A DNA stretch of 39,909 nt from Planctomycetota bacterium (GTDB lineage: Bacteria; Planctomycetota; Planctomycetia; Planctomycetales; Planctomycetaceae): assembly GCA_027618475.1 (NCBI GenBank), contig JAQCEJ010000046.1:1-39909 (forward strand). Reading direction: 5' to 3'. The position numbers and the translations under genes are program-made. Positions 7,553 through 16,716 of the stretch are shown here, in pieces. The first letter of the stretch is position 1; each line of letters opens with the position of its first letter. Under the pieces are notes generated by a model, which made no database searches, was not told where the DNA came from, and saw only the letters and a program-made list of their open reading frames with translations.

Positions 7553-9004
7553 TTAAAGTACCGGTGAAAACAATCGGCAGGTGTTTTCGGCGAGTTTGTG
7601 CACAAGCGGGCGTTTTTCCCATTCGGCTAAACGGATGGGAATAGCATCGCGCACATCCCTAACGTAATGTTCCTCGAGCAATGCGGCGATACGCGAGTCA
7701 TACATGATCACTGCATTCTCGAAATTGAGCAGCAGGCTGCGGGAATCGAGATTTGGTGTGCCGACCAGCGACCAGTCGCCGTCAATGGTCATCGTCTTGC
7801 TGTGCAACAATCCCCGCGCATATTCGTGAATCTCGATGCCGGCATGTAAAAGAGAATCGTAATACGAACGACCGGCAAGAACCGTCCAGATATAGTTGGC
7901 TTTGCCGGCTAGCAGCAATCGTACCCGCACGCCGCGCAAAGCCGCAGCAACGAGCGCGGTCACCACAGAATCGGGGGGGACGAAATACGACGTTTCGATC
8001 GTAATGCGATGCTGTGCTTCGTTGATGGCGGCGAACATCAACATGTGAAACAGCGACTCGCTTTGATCGGGACCGCCGACAACGACCTGAGCGGCGACAT
8101 TCCCCGAAGCCTCCGGTGCGGGATACAGATCAGGGTGCGTCAGTTCTTCGCCGGTGGCATAATACCAATCCTCGGCGAAGACCTGTTGCAGTTGAAGAAC
8201 GCAGGGGCCTTCCATGCGAAGATGTGTATCGCGCCAGTAACCGATGTTGCGGTTGCGTCCCAGATATTCGTCGCCGATGTTCATTCCCCCGGTAAAGCCG
8301 ACTCGTCCATCGGCGATAACGATCTTCCGATGATTACGGAGATTCACCGACCATCGTTCGCGAACCGATGCCCCCGGAAGAAACGCGGCGACCTGAATTC
8401 CGGCATCTCGCATCGAATTGAGAAACTTTTTGCGGAGATGGATCGACCCGATTCCGTCATACAGAAAGCGGATTTTGATTCCCTCTTTCGCTTTCGCGAT
8501 CAGCATATCGCGGAGACGGGTTCCCGTTTTATCAGGACGCCAGATATAATATTCGAGATGCAATGAATTCTGTGCAGATTCGATTGCCTGTTCGATGAGG
8601 GCCAATGTGCGATTGGTATCGGGAAGAAGTTCGATTTGGTTTCCCTGCGTCGGTAACGTATCAGAAAGTCGGTTGGCCAGCTGCATCAGCCGCTGCTGCT
8701 GAGCGGTGAGCCGTTCACCTGAAATGAGCTGATACGCCGCGACGCCGGGCAACAACCTTTGCATCGTCAGATTGGCATCGAGTTTACGGGCCGTCCGACG
8801 CTGGACGCGATTGACACCGAACACAAGAAAAAAGAACGCACCGATGTAAGGGAGGATGACGATCGCCATAATCCAGGCGATCGTCGAAACGGTGTGGCGT
8901 TTCTTGAGAATGATGACCCACGGGATGAGGACCATCGTCAGCAGGTATCCGCCGCTGATGAGTAACGTCCAGAAGGTATCGAAGGAAATATTGGGGGAAA
9001 ACAT
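7553..9004 (-). CDS. cls: Cardiolipin synthase (phospholipase D family)
   Basis: A 483-residue membrane enzyme, the usual length for bacterial ClsA. Two hydrophobic segments at about residues 11-33 and 39-64 form the N-terminal anchor (the IAWIMAIVILPYIGAFFFLVFG type). Two HKD catalytic motifs follow: H225-K227-D232 in NHRKIVIADGRVGFTGG, and H401-K403-D408 in HSKTMTIDGDWSLVGTPNLD. It should condense two phosphatidylglycerols, or use phosphatidylethanolamine, to make cardiolipin at the inner membrane. The gene stands alone: it converges with the gluconolactonase gene and diverges from the A2M gene over a 336-nt spacer. All expected motifs are intact. Confidence 0.95.
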   Translation of the reverse strand: MFSPNISFDTFWTLLISGGYLLTMVLIPWVIILKKRHTVSTIAWIMAIVILPYIGAFFFLVFGVNRVQRRTARKLDANLTMQRLLPGVAAYQLISGERLTAQQQRLMQLANRLSDTLPTQGNQIELLPDTNRTLALIEQAIESAQNSLHLEYYIWRPDKTGTRLRDMLIAKAKEGIKIRFLYDGIGSIHLRKKFLNSMRDAGIQVAAFLPGASVRERWSVNLRNHRKIVIADGRVGFTGGMNIGDEYLGRNRNIGYWRDTHLRMEGPCVLQLQQVFAEDWYYATGEELTHPDLYPAPEASGNVAAQVVVGGPDQSESLFHMLMFAAINEAQHRITIETSYFVPPDSVVTALVAAALRGVRVRLLLAGKANYIWTVLAGRSYYDSLLHAGIEIHEYARGLLHSKTMTIDGDWSLVGTPNLDSRSLLLNFENAVIMYDSRIAALLEEHYVRDVRDAIPIRLAEWEKRPLVHKLAENTCRLFSPVL

Positions 9005-9340
9005 CGATTTTCCACAACGACGCGGCGAGGTTGAAACGCTTTCTCCAACCGGAAACTCAAGGCCATTTAAGGCAACACTGTATTACATTCGCTTCGTTCT
9101 GAAAACAGAGGTGGACCGTTCGATACCGGTGCCTCCCTCCGGTCCATGCGATACGGCTGTTCTTCCCGAATTACCCAATATTTTTGGGAACTAAACCGAC
9201 GACCGTGCGTCCTATTGGCAACTGCACTTCAGAAATCATTCAAACCGACCGGTTAGTCTTGACTTCGCCGACCAGTATCGGCATACAACATCTCTGAGCA
9301 TACGACTCTGCGGGCTCTACATTCGCATAAGGAAGCCGAC
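9005..9340. other. Divergent intergenic region between cls and the A2M gene
   Basis: This 336-bp spacer must hold promoters for both genes. It contains a small CCCAA/TTGGG inverted repeat at 9174-9188 and a possible promoter for the A2M gene near 9259-9289. No convincing small ORF or RNA gene was seen. Confidence 0.5.
9259..9289 (+). promoter_or_regulatory. Possible promoter of the A2M gene
   Basis: TTGACT at 9259-9264 resembles a -35 box. A TACAAC at 9284-9289 with a 19-nt spacer, or CATACA with 17 nt, could serve as -10. The match is imperfect. Confidence 0.3.
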
Positions 9341-12300
9341 ATGTCTATTCGACCTGTATTCATCATGTCCCTGGTCGTGATTGGTTATATCGGGGTGCTG
9401 TGGGGCAAGGCCGAGCAGCCTGAAACCGAACGACGGAGCGAAGCGAAAAAACAGTTCGATGCCGGCAACTATAACGACTCCTATAAAATCTATCGTGATC
9501 TTGCGATCGATCCCGAATCTGATTCGTTGCAGGTCGGCGGTGATCTCAATATGGCGCGCCAATGCCTGTACAATTTGGGACGTCCCGATGAAGTCGACAA
9601 CTTCCGCGAAGAGGCCATTGTCGTTCACGCGAAAAACTGGCGATTACTCCAGACCGCAGCGCAAAGTTACATCGACGAACAACATTTTGGCTATATCATT
9701 GCAGGCGAGTTTTATCGGGGAAATCGTCGCGGCGATGGCCGGTTCGTCAGTTCGCTCGATCGCGACCGCGTCCGTGCTCTGCAGCTGATGCAGCAGGCAT
9801 CACAACTGCTCGCAGGCGAACCGAATCGCGATGCAGTCGCATCGTTCTACCTCGATGATGCCCGCATGTGGATGCAAGGACGAGAATACGGTAACGCCTG
9901 GAAGCTGCAAACGCTCACCGACCTGGCAACTCTCCCCGATTACGAAGAAAGTCCGCAGTACTTTATGTACGGTCGTCGGGGGTACGGAGGTTGGGGAGGT
10001 GGCGATACGCAGCGCGGCGCTCCCGTCGATGCCGAGGGAAACCCGGTATTTTACTCCGTCCCCGAAACTTATGAGGCCGCGACTAACGACGGCGAGCGGT
10101 GGCGATGGTTTTTGTCACGGGCAGAACAGGTGCAGCCTAATCTGAAACCGCGTGTCACACTGACGATTGCCGATTTCTTGTGGACGCAATTCGGCGTACA
10201 GACGATGGCTCAGTTCGGGTACGTTCCGCCGGCGGGGCCGGTTGATGAGGATGACGATATCCACGAAAAAACCGGACCGTATGCGTTGCATACTCTCGAA
10301 GACGACGAAACGATCGCAAGGCTGGCAACAGGGATCACGCGATTCACACTGCCGAAAGAATTCAGTTTCGTGGCGATGTATCAAGAGGTCGCCTCGGGAG
10401 ACAAAGGGAGTTATGCACAACAGGCCCTCGAAAAATTAGCGCAGGTGTTCGAAGATCGCCGTCAATATCCGCGAGCCGCCGATTACTGGAAAAAATGTAT
10501 CGCCGATTACGGGCCCGGCAACAACAACTATCGTGAACAACGTCTGCAACAAATCATCGGTAACTGGGGCCGTTTCGAGCCCGGGCAGATGCAGACGGCA
10601 GGAGAAGGGGGAATCGTCAACTATCGCTATCGCAACGGCGAGAAGGTGACGTTCGAGGCGTTTCCCATCGATATCGACAAACTCTTGAGTGACGTCAAAG
10701 CTTACATCAAGTCGCGCCCGAAACAACTCGACTGGCAGCGATTCAACCTCGACGACCTCGGTTATCGCTTTGTTCAAGAGAATCAACAGCAATATGTCGG
10801 CGAACGGGTCGCTCAATGGCAACTCGAACTCGATCCCCCTGCCGATCACTTCGACGACCAGATGACCGTTACCACGCCACTCCAAAAAGCAGGGGCTTAT
10901 CTGGTCACGGCACAACTTGAAGGGGGCAACATCAGCCGCATTATCGTCTGGCTGACCGATACCGTGATCCTCAAGAAACAGCTCGACAACGGGGTGTACT
11001 ATTTCATTGGCGACGCCGAGACCGGCCGACCCGTTTCCGATGCAAACATCGAATTTTTCGGCTATCAACAAAAGCATATCAAAGATAACAACTACGATAT
11101 CATCACATCGAATTTTTCGGAATCGACCGACGACGACGGCCAGGTCTTTCCCGATCCGAAACTTCTGCAGCAGAATTTCGCCTGGCTAACGATCGCCCGT
11201 ACGAAACAAGGCCGCCTCGCTTACATGGGATTTCGCGGCGTGTGGTACGGCCGTTATCACGACCCTGACTATCTGCAGCACAAAGTCTTTGTGATGACCG
11301 ACCGACCGGTCTATCGCCCCTCTCAGCCGGTCAAATTCAAGTTCTGGATTAATACGGCACGGTACGATCAGGAGGGGCCATCGCCGTTTGCAGGAAAGGA
11401 ATTCCCGATCGTCGTCACCAATCCTCAAGGTGAGAAAATTTTCGAACAGACACTAAAAGCGGACGACTTCGGCGGATTCGACGACGAATTCACACTCGGT
11501 GAAGAAACGATGCTCGGGCAGTATTCCATTCATCTGAATCCCGAGATGCCGGTTTATCATCCGCTCGTCGCCGGACAGAACGTCCCCGTCAATGGCGGCG
11601 GTTCGTTTCGTGTCGAAGAATACAAGAAACCCGAATACGAAGTGAAAATCGACGCTCCCTCCGAACCGGTGATGCTCGGAGAGAAAATCACCGCGACGAT
11701 TAACGCCAAATATTACTTTGGCGCACCAGTGACAAATGCGAAGGTGAAGTTCAAAGTTCAGCGCACGTCTTACGATTCGCGCTGGTATCCCGCCGGACGT
11801 TGGGACTGGTTGTATGGGTCGGGATACTGGTGGTTTTCGCCCGATTACGCCTGGTACCCCGGTTGGCACCGTTGGGGATGTGTCCGGCCGATTCCACCCT
11901 GGTGGGGTCAGTCGCACGCCCCCCCCGAACTGGTGCTTGATGAAGAAGTTGAGATCGGTCCCGACGGCACGGTGAACATCGAAATCGATACCCTTCCCGC
12001 CAAAGAACTTCATGGCGATACCAGCCATAAATATGAAATTACCGCCGAGGTCGTCGACGAATCCCGCCGAACGATCGTCGGTACGGGACAGGTACTGGTC
12101 GCGAAAGAACCGTTCAAGGTTTTCACTTGGCTCGATCGTGGACACTATCAGGTCGGCAGCAACATTCAGGCCAGCTTCAAGGCCCAAACGCTCGACGAAA
12201 AACCGGTACAAGGGACCGGTAAATTAACGTTGTATCGCATCACCTACGACGAAAAGGCAGAACCGATCGAAACGGCCGTCGAAGAATGGAACGTCGATAC

Positions 12301-15300
12301 CAACGAACGAGGAGAAGCGTCGCAAAAATTGACGGCTTCAGAGGCTGGTCAATATCGTCTCTCGTATCAGGTCACAGACGCCGCCGGCCACATGCAGGAG
12401 GGGGGATATCTCTTCGTTATTACTGGTGAAGGATTCGACGGACACAATTTTCGATTTAACGACATCGAATTGATCACCGAGAAAAAAGAATACGAACCGG
12501 GTGAAACGGTCCGTGTGCTCATCAATACCAACCGCGCCGGCAGTACGGTGTTGCTGTTTACGAGGCCGACGAGTGGTTTGTATCTCAAACCACTCGTGCT
12601 GCACCTCGACGGCAAGAGTACCGTACACGAGATTGCGGTCGTGAAGAAGGACATGCCGAACTTCTTCGTCGAAGCCGTAACAGTTGCGAACGCTTCGGTT
12701 CACAGCGAACTGAAAGAGATTGTTGTCCCTCCCGAGAAGCGGATCGTCAACGTCGAGGTGAAACCCTCGGCGGAGGAATATCAGCCCGGCAAACCGGCGA
12801 ACGTTACGGTTAAACTGACCGATCTGATGGGAAACCCGTTTGTCGGTTCGACCGTTGTGAGTATCTACGACAAGAGCGTCGAATACATCTCAGGTGGTTC
12901 GAACGTTGGCGACATCAAAAAATTCTTCTGGGAATGGCGTCGTCGTCATCATCCGCAGACCGAGAGCAACCTGACACACTATTTCTACAACCTGCTCAAG
13001 TCTGGTGAAACGGGAATGGGAAACCTTGGCACCTTCGGCAATCTCATCCTGCAAGAAGAACAATTGAACGCCGCCAATTTTCGCGGGAGCGACCGCCGTC
13101 AGAATCGAATGAGAAAGGCCTCTAGTGAAAGTCGAATGGCGGCAGGAAGCGCAGCACCAATGGCAGCTCGAGAAATGCAAATGGCCGACGGGCTGGCAGG
13201 GCCCCCGAATGCCGACAAAGACTTCAGTTCTGGTAAGCGGCAGGGCGATGGAGATGCGGTCGGAGCGGACCCTGTGGAACCGACCGTTCGAAAAAACTTC
13301 GCCGATACCGCCCTCTGGATCGGAAGTCTTACAACCGATGCCGAGGGATTGGCCACCGTCTCGCTGACCATGCCCGAAAATCTGACGACATGGAAAATAC
13401 GCACGTGGGCACTGGGTGATGGAGCCCGTGTCGGTGAAGGAACGTCTGAAGTCGTCACCACAAAAAATATCATAGTTCGACTTCAGGCCCCACGCTTCTT
13501 CACCGAAACCGACGAAGTCGTGCTCTCGGCGAACGTGCATAACTACCTCGACGTCGACAAAGTGGTTGAAGTCGTTCTCGAACTTGAAGGAGGGATGCTC
13601 CTTCCTGACGGTGTGGAACTTACCGTGCAACCAGCCGACGCAACGCAAACCGTCAGCTTGACCGAGACGGTTACTATTCCCGCCGGTGGTGAAAAACGGA
13701 TCGACTGGCGTGTGAAAGCGGTCGCCGTCGGCGAGGCCGTCGTTCGCATGAAGGCCCTCACCGATCTTGAATCGGACGCAACCGAGATGACATTCCCGGT
13801 GTACGTGCACGGTATGCTGAAAATGGAGTCGTTCACTGGTTCGATTCGCCGGGGCAAAGAGTCTACGTCCTTTATGCTTTCCGTTCCAGAACGTCGTCGC
13901 ATTGCCGAAACGCGACTCGAAGTCCGCTATTCTCCGACGCTGGCGGGGGCGATGGTCGATGCGCTGCCGTATCTGGTGAGTTATCCTTACGAAACAACCG
14001 ACACGACGTTGTGCCGCTTCCTGCCGACTGTCATCACGCAGAACATCCTTAAACGGATGAATCTCGACCTGAAAGCCATTCAGGAAAAACGAACGAATCT
14101 CAACGCTCAGGAAATCGGTGACGACGCCGAACGGGCCAAACAATGGAAGCAATACAAAGACGAAAACCCGGTCTTTGACGAAGCCGAAGTCGAACGAATG
14201 GTTAAACGGGGCGTCAACGACCTCACAAACCGCCAGCTCACCGATGGCGGCTGGGGCTGGTTCTCGGGCTTTGGAGAACACAGCCAACCCCATATGACAG
14301 CACAGGTCGTCCACGGCCTGTTCCTCGCTCAAGAAAACGGAGTTACTCTCGTCCCCGATGTCTTACAACGAGGCGTCAACTGGCTGACGAATTATCAGAA
14401 TGCCGAAGTCCAGAAGTTGAAAAACTTCCCCGACGAGAAAAAGCCTTTCAAACAGTTCGCCGACAACCTCGATGCGCTGGTGTTTATGGTTCTTGTCGAG
14501 TCGGGGGTTAACAACGACGAGATGAAAGAATTTCTATACCGCGACCGCACGCATCTGTCGGTCTCCGCGAAGGGAATATTCGGCCTCGCGCTGCACAAAC
14601 TCGACGACGCCGAAAAACTCGATATGATTGTCCGCAACATCGATCAGTTTCTCGTCCAGGACGACGAAAACCAGACCGCGTACCTCAAACTCCCCGGCAA
14701 CGCCTTCTGGTGGTTCTGGTACGACGACGAAGTCGATGCCAACTCGTATTATCTCAAACTCCTCTCGCGTACCGATCCGCAAGGAGAAAAGGCATCGGGG
14801 CTCGTCAAGTACCTGCTCAACAACCGCAAGCACGCCACCTACTGGAAGAGCACGCGAGACACGGCTCTTGCCGTCGAAGCCCTGGCCGAGTTTCTTGTCG
14901 CCAGTGGCGAAGCACAACCCGATATGACACTTGAAGTCGTCGTCGACGGCAACGTTGTGCAGACGGTAACGATTAATTCCGACAACCTGTTCCAGTTCGA
15001 TAACAAGGTTGTGCTGGAAGGGGAACAACTCACGATCGGCGAACACACGGTCGAACTCCGCCGCACAGGTGAGGGACCGTTGTATTACAACGCGTATCTG
15101 ACGAACTTTACGCTCGAAGAGTTCATTACGAAAGCCGGGTTGGAAATCAAAGTCCAGCGGAAGTTCTACAAACTGGTCAAGGATGACAAAGCTGTCGATG
15201 TCGCGGGAACGCGCGGTCAGGCCGTCAGTCAGAAAGTCGAAAAGTACCTCCGTGAAGAGATCGACAATCTGAGCACTCTCAAGAGCGGCGAACTCGTCGA

Positions 15301-15613
15301 AATCGAACTCGAAATCGACAGCAAGAACGATTACGAGTACATCGTCTTCGAAGACATGAAAGCCGCCGGTTTCGAGCCGGTCGATTTGCGCAGCGGTTAT
15401 AATTCGAATTCGATGGGAGCGTATATGCAGTTTCGCGACGAACGGGTGACGTTCTTCATCCGCCGCTTGCTGAGAGGCAAGCACAGCGTCAGTTACCGTA
15501 TGCGAGCCGAGATTCCGGGACAGTTCAGTGCCTTGCCGACCACCGGTTTCGCCATGTACGCCCCGGAACTCAAAGGGAATTCGGACGAAATCAAACTCGC
15601 GATTGAAGATTAG
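9341..15613 (+). CDS. Alpha-2-macroglobulin family protein without the thioester motif
   Basis: A 2090-residue protein starting at an ATG with AAGGAAG upstream. Residues ~5-22 are hydrophobic and can act as a signal or anchor. Residues ~30-470 are helical and TPR-like (KKQFDAGNYNDSYKIYRDLA). Macroglobulin domains follow; VFVMTDRPVYRPSQPVKFKF near 650 is the MG2 signature. An insertion at 815-857 holds ten Trp. A Met/Ala/Gly-rich linker (~1250-1310) resembles a bait region. DTALWIGSLTTDAEGLATV near 1322 opens the conserved A2M domain. The thioester domain is present (~1540-1860), but where the family has CxEQ after YPYG the sequence is TTDT (residues 1552-1555 in YPYETTDTTLCRF), so no covalent thioester trap can form. 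Bacterial A2Ms inhibit proteases in the periplasm or at the surface, often beside PBP1C; no such partner is here. Some bacterial paralogues, such as E. coli YfaS, also lack the thioester. Confidence 0.93.
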   Translation: MSIRPVFIMSLVVIGYIGVLWGKAEQPETERRSEAKKQFDAGNYNDSYKIYRDLAIDPESDSLQVGGDLNMARQCLYNLGRPDEVDNFREEAIVVHAKNWRLLQTAAQSYIDEQHFGYIIAGEFYRGNRRGDGRFVSSLDRDRVRALQLMQQASQLLAGEPNRDAVASFYLDDARMWMQGREYGNAWKLQTLTDLATLPDYEESPQYFMYGRRGYGGWGGGDTQRGAPVDAEGNPVFYSVPETYEAATNDGERWRWFLSRAEQVQPNLKPRVTLTIADFLWTQFGVQTMAQFGYVPPAGPVDEDDDIHEKTGPYALHTLEDDETIARLATGITRFTLPKEFSFVAMYQEVASGDKGSYAQQALEKLAQVFEDRRQYPRAADYWKKCIADYGPGNNNYREQRLQQIIGNWGRFEPGQMQTAGEGGIVNYRYRNGEKVTFEAFPIDIDKLLSDVKAYIKSRPKQLDWQRFNLDDLGYRFVQENQQQYVGERVAQWQLELDPPADHFDDQMTVTTPLQKAGAYLVTAQLEGGNISRIIVWLTDTVILKKQLDNGVYYFIGDAETGRPVSDANIEFFGYQQKHIKDNNYDIITSNFSESTDDDGQVFPDPKLLQQNFAWLTIARTKQGRLAYMGFRGVWYGRYHDPDYLQHKVFVMTDRPVYRPSQPVKFKFWINTARYDQEGPSPFAGKEFPIVVTNPQGEKIFEQTLKADDFGGFDDEFTLGEETMLGQYSIHLNPEMPVYHPLVAGQNVPVNGGGSFRVEEYKKPEYEVKIDAPSEPVMLGEKITATINAKYYFGAPVTNAKVKFKVQRTSYDSRWYPAGRWDWLYGSGYWWFSPDYAWYPGWHRWGCVRPIPPWWGQSHAPPELVLDEEVEIGPDGTVNIEIDTLPAKELHGDTSHKYEITAEVVDESRRTIVGTGQVLVAKEPFKVFTWLDRGHYQVGSNIQASFKAQTLDEKPVQGTGKLTLYRITYDEKAEPIETAVEEWNVDTNERGEASQKLTASEAGQYRLSYQVTDAAGHMQEGGYLFVITGEGFDGHNFRFNDIELITEKKEYEPGETVRVLINTNRAGSTVLLFTRPTSGLYLKPLVLHLDGKSTVHEIAVVKKDMPNFFVEAVTVANASVHSELKEIVVPPEKRIVNVEVKPSAEEYQPGKPANVTVKLTDLMGNPFVGSTVVSIYDKSVEYISGGSNVGDIKKFFWEWRRRHHPQTESNLTHYFYNLLKSGETGMGNLGTFGNLILQEEQLNAANFRGSDRRQNRMRKASSESRMAAGSAAPMAAREMQMADGLAGPPNADKDFSSGKRQGDGDAVGADPVEPTVRKNFADTALWIGSLTTDAEGLATVSLTMPENLTTWKIRTWALGDGARVGEGTSEVVTTKNIIVRLQAPRFFTETDEVVLSANVHNYLDVDKVVEVVLELEGGMLLPDGVELTVQPADATQTVSLTETVTIPAGGEKRIDWRVKAVAVGEAVVRMKALTDLESDATEMTFPVYVHGMLKMESFTGSIRRGKESTSFMLSVPERRRIAETRLEVRYSPTLAGAMVDALPYLVSYPYETTDTTLCRFLPTVITQNILKRMNLDLKAIQEKRTNLNAQEIGDDAERAKQWKQYKDENPVFDEAEVERMVKRGVNDLTNRQLTDGGWGWFSGFGEHSQPHMTAQVVHGLFLAQENGVTLVPDVLQRGVNWLTNYQNAEVQKLKNFPDEKKPFKQFADNLDALVFMVLVESGVNNDEMKEFLYRDRTHLSVSAKGIFGLALHKLDDAEKLDMIVRNIDQFLVQDDENQTAYLKLPGNAFWWFWYDDEVDANSYYLKLLSRTDPQGEKASGLVKYLLNNRKHATYWKSTRDTALAVEALAEFLVASGEAQPDMTLEVVVDGNVVQTVTINSDNLFQFDNKVVLEGEQLTIGEHTVELRRTGEGPLYYNAYLTNFTLEEFITKAGLEIKVQRKFYKLVKDDKAVDVAGTRGQAVSQKVEKYLREEIDNLSTLKSGELVEIELEIDSKNDYEYIVFEDMKAAGFEPVDLRSGYNSNSMGAYMQFRDERVTFFIRRLLRGKHSVSYRMRAEIPGQFSALPTTGFAMYAPELKGNSDEIKLAIED

Positions 15614-15651
15614 TCGATTATCCGGACCAACGGAAAGTCCACCCGAATAAA

Positions 15652-16716
15652 TCACTCAAACAACGGTGACAACACGTCGCTCTTCATCGCTTCGGCGGCG
15701 AGTTCGTTGGCCCGCGTGTTCGGATGAGCGTCGTATCGGTTCACAGTCAGCGATTCGTTTGCGGCGGCGAACACTGGCGTGAGATCCTGAAACGGAATGT
15801 TTCGGTCGTCCGCATAGTCGCGAAGTTGAATCATTGCCTGGGAGAATGGATTCTCCCCCTTCTGGTCATGCAGAAACGGAAACGCCACAATCTTCAATTC
15901 GATTCCGTTTCTCTCGCACAGGCTTTGTAATTCATCGAGCTTTGCTGTAAACCGACCCCACGGAGGACCGGCGTACGCTTCGTTCAAATAATCGTAATAG
16001 CCGATCGATTCGCTTCTCAGCAGTGCCTGTACGCGGTAGTACATTTGATTGTAGAAGTACGTCTCACGCAACGGCCACCACTTCGGTTCGAGAGCCGTCA
16101 GTTGCTGATAATAATCATTGGTTCGCTCGTCGAAATGTTCAATGTCGTTCAGCACGAAGACGTAGACCAACACGTCGATTTTCACTCTCTCGATAATCCA
16201 GTCGTTGACGAGATTAAATATCTCGCGAAGATCCCAGCCACAGATACCTGTGTTGTTGACCTGCCAGGATGACGGTTGCTGCATTTCGAGTTCCCGCGCC
16301 AATCGATTACTGAATCGATCCGCAGGGTCGTCAATCCCGTGCCCGAACGTAAAACTGTCTCCCACAAACACGAGTCGCTTGCGACCTCCGTCGGTAAAGC
16401 GACGCATTGGTACGTCGTCGCGAAACCCCTGATCGTTCAATTCGACATGCCTCAGAAACCACCGCTGCGAAATATTCGTCTTACTGAATGAATCGGTATG
16501 ATCGACGAACAACGCACAGTACAGCTCGGGTAACGTGAACGCCGCTAGACAGAACCAGACCGCCAGAGCGATGTGAATTCGCGTCAGAGATTGTCCGGCA
16601 ATACGCCGCCGCTGTCGCGTTTTCAGCAACCCGTAGAACGCGATGAGCCCGCCGACGATCCAGCCCCCCATCACCAGTAAATATTCGGTCGATAAGAACG
16701 ACCACAATGGTGACAT
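15652..16716 (-). CDS. Membrane-anchored SGNH/GDSL-like hydrolase
   Basis: A 354-residue protein. Two N-terminal hydrophobic segments (about residues 12-31 and 47-67) anchor it, and the rest should lie outside the cytoplasm. Block I of SGNH hydrolases is clear in RLVFVGDSFTFGHGIDDP (catalytic Ser). The region around NNTGICGWDLREIF and VYVFVLNDIEHF supplies the Gly and Asn blocks, and YDAHPNTRANELAA near the C-terminus is block V with the catalytic Asp and His. Such enzymes remove or transfer acyl or acetyl groups on glycans or lipids. The start overlaps the stop of the upstream gene: the ATG at 16716 shares one base with the TGA, and a GTG three bases earlier is also possible. Translational coupling with the YfhO-like gene suggests a shared envelope-glycan or lipid task. 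Confidence 0.88.
   Translation of the reverse strand: MSPLWSFLSTEYLLVMGGWIVGGLIAFYGLLKTRQRRRIAGQSLTRIHIALAVWFCLAAFTLPELYCALFVDHTDSFSKTNISQRWFLRHVELNDQGFRDDVPMRRFTDGGRKRLVFVGDSFTFGHGIDDPADRFSNRLARELEMQQPSSWQVNNTGICGWDLREIFNLVNDWIIERVKIDVLVYVFVLNDIEHFDERTNDYYQQLTALEPKWWPLRETYFYNQMYYRVQALLRSESIGYYDYLNEAYAGPPWGRFTAKLDELQSLCERNGIELKIVAFPFLHDQKGENPFSQAMIQLRDYADDRNIPFQDLTPVFAAANESLTVNRYDAHPNTRANELAAEAMKSDVLSPLFE

Noticed and set aside
12890-14332. 480-codon open frame antisense within the A2M gene
   Set aside because: A shadow of the A2M gene produced by its codon use. No family resemblance, no ribosome site.
14534-15655. 373-codon open frame antisense to the A2M 3' end
   Set aside because: The plus-strand frame is the well-matched A2M C-terminus; the antisense translation mirrors acidic codons and has no domain.
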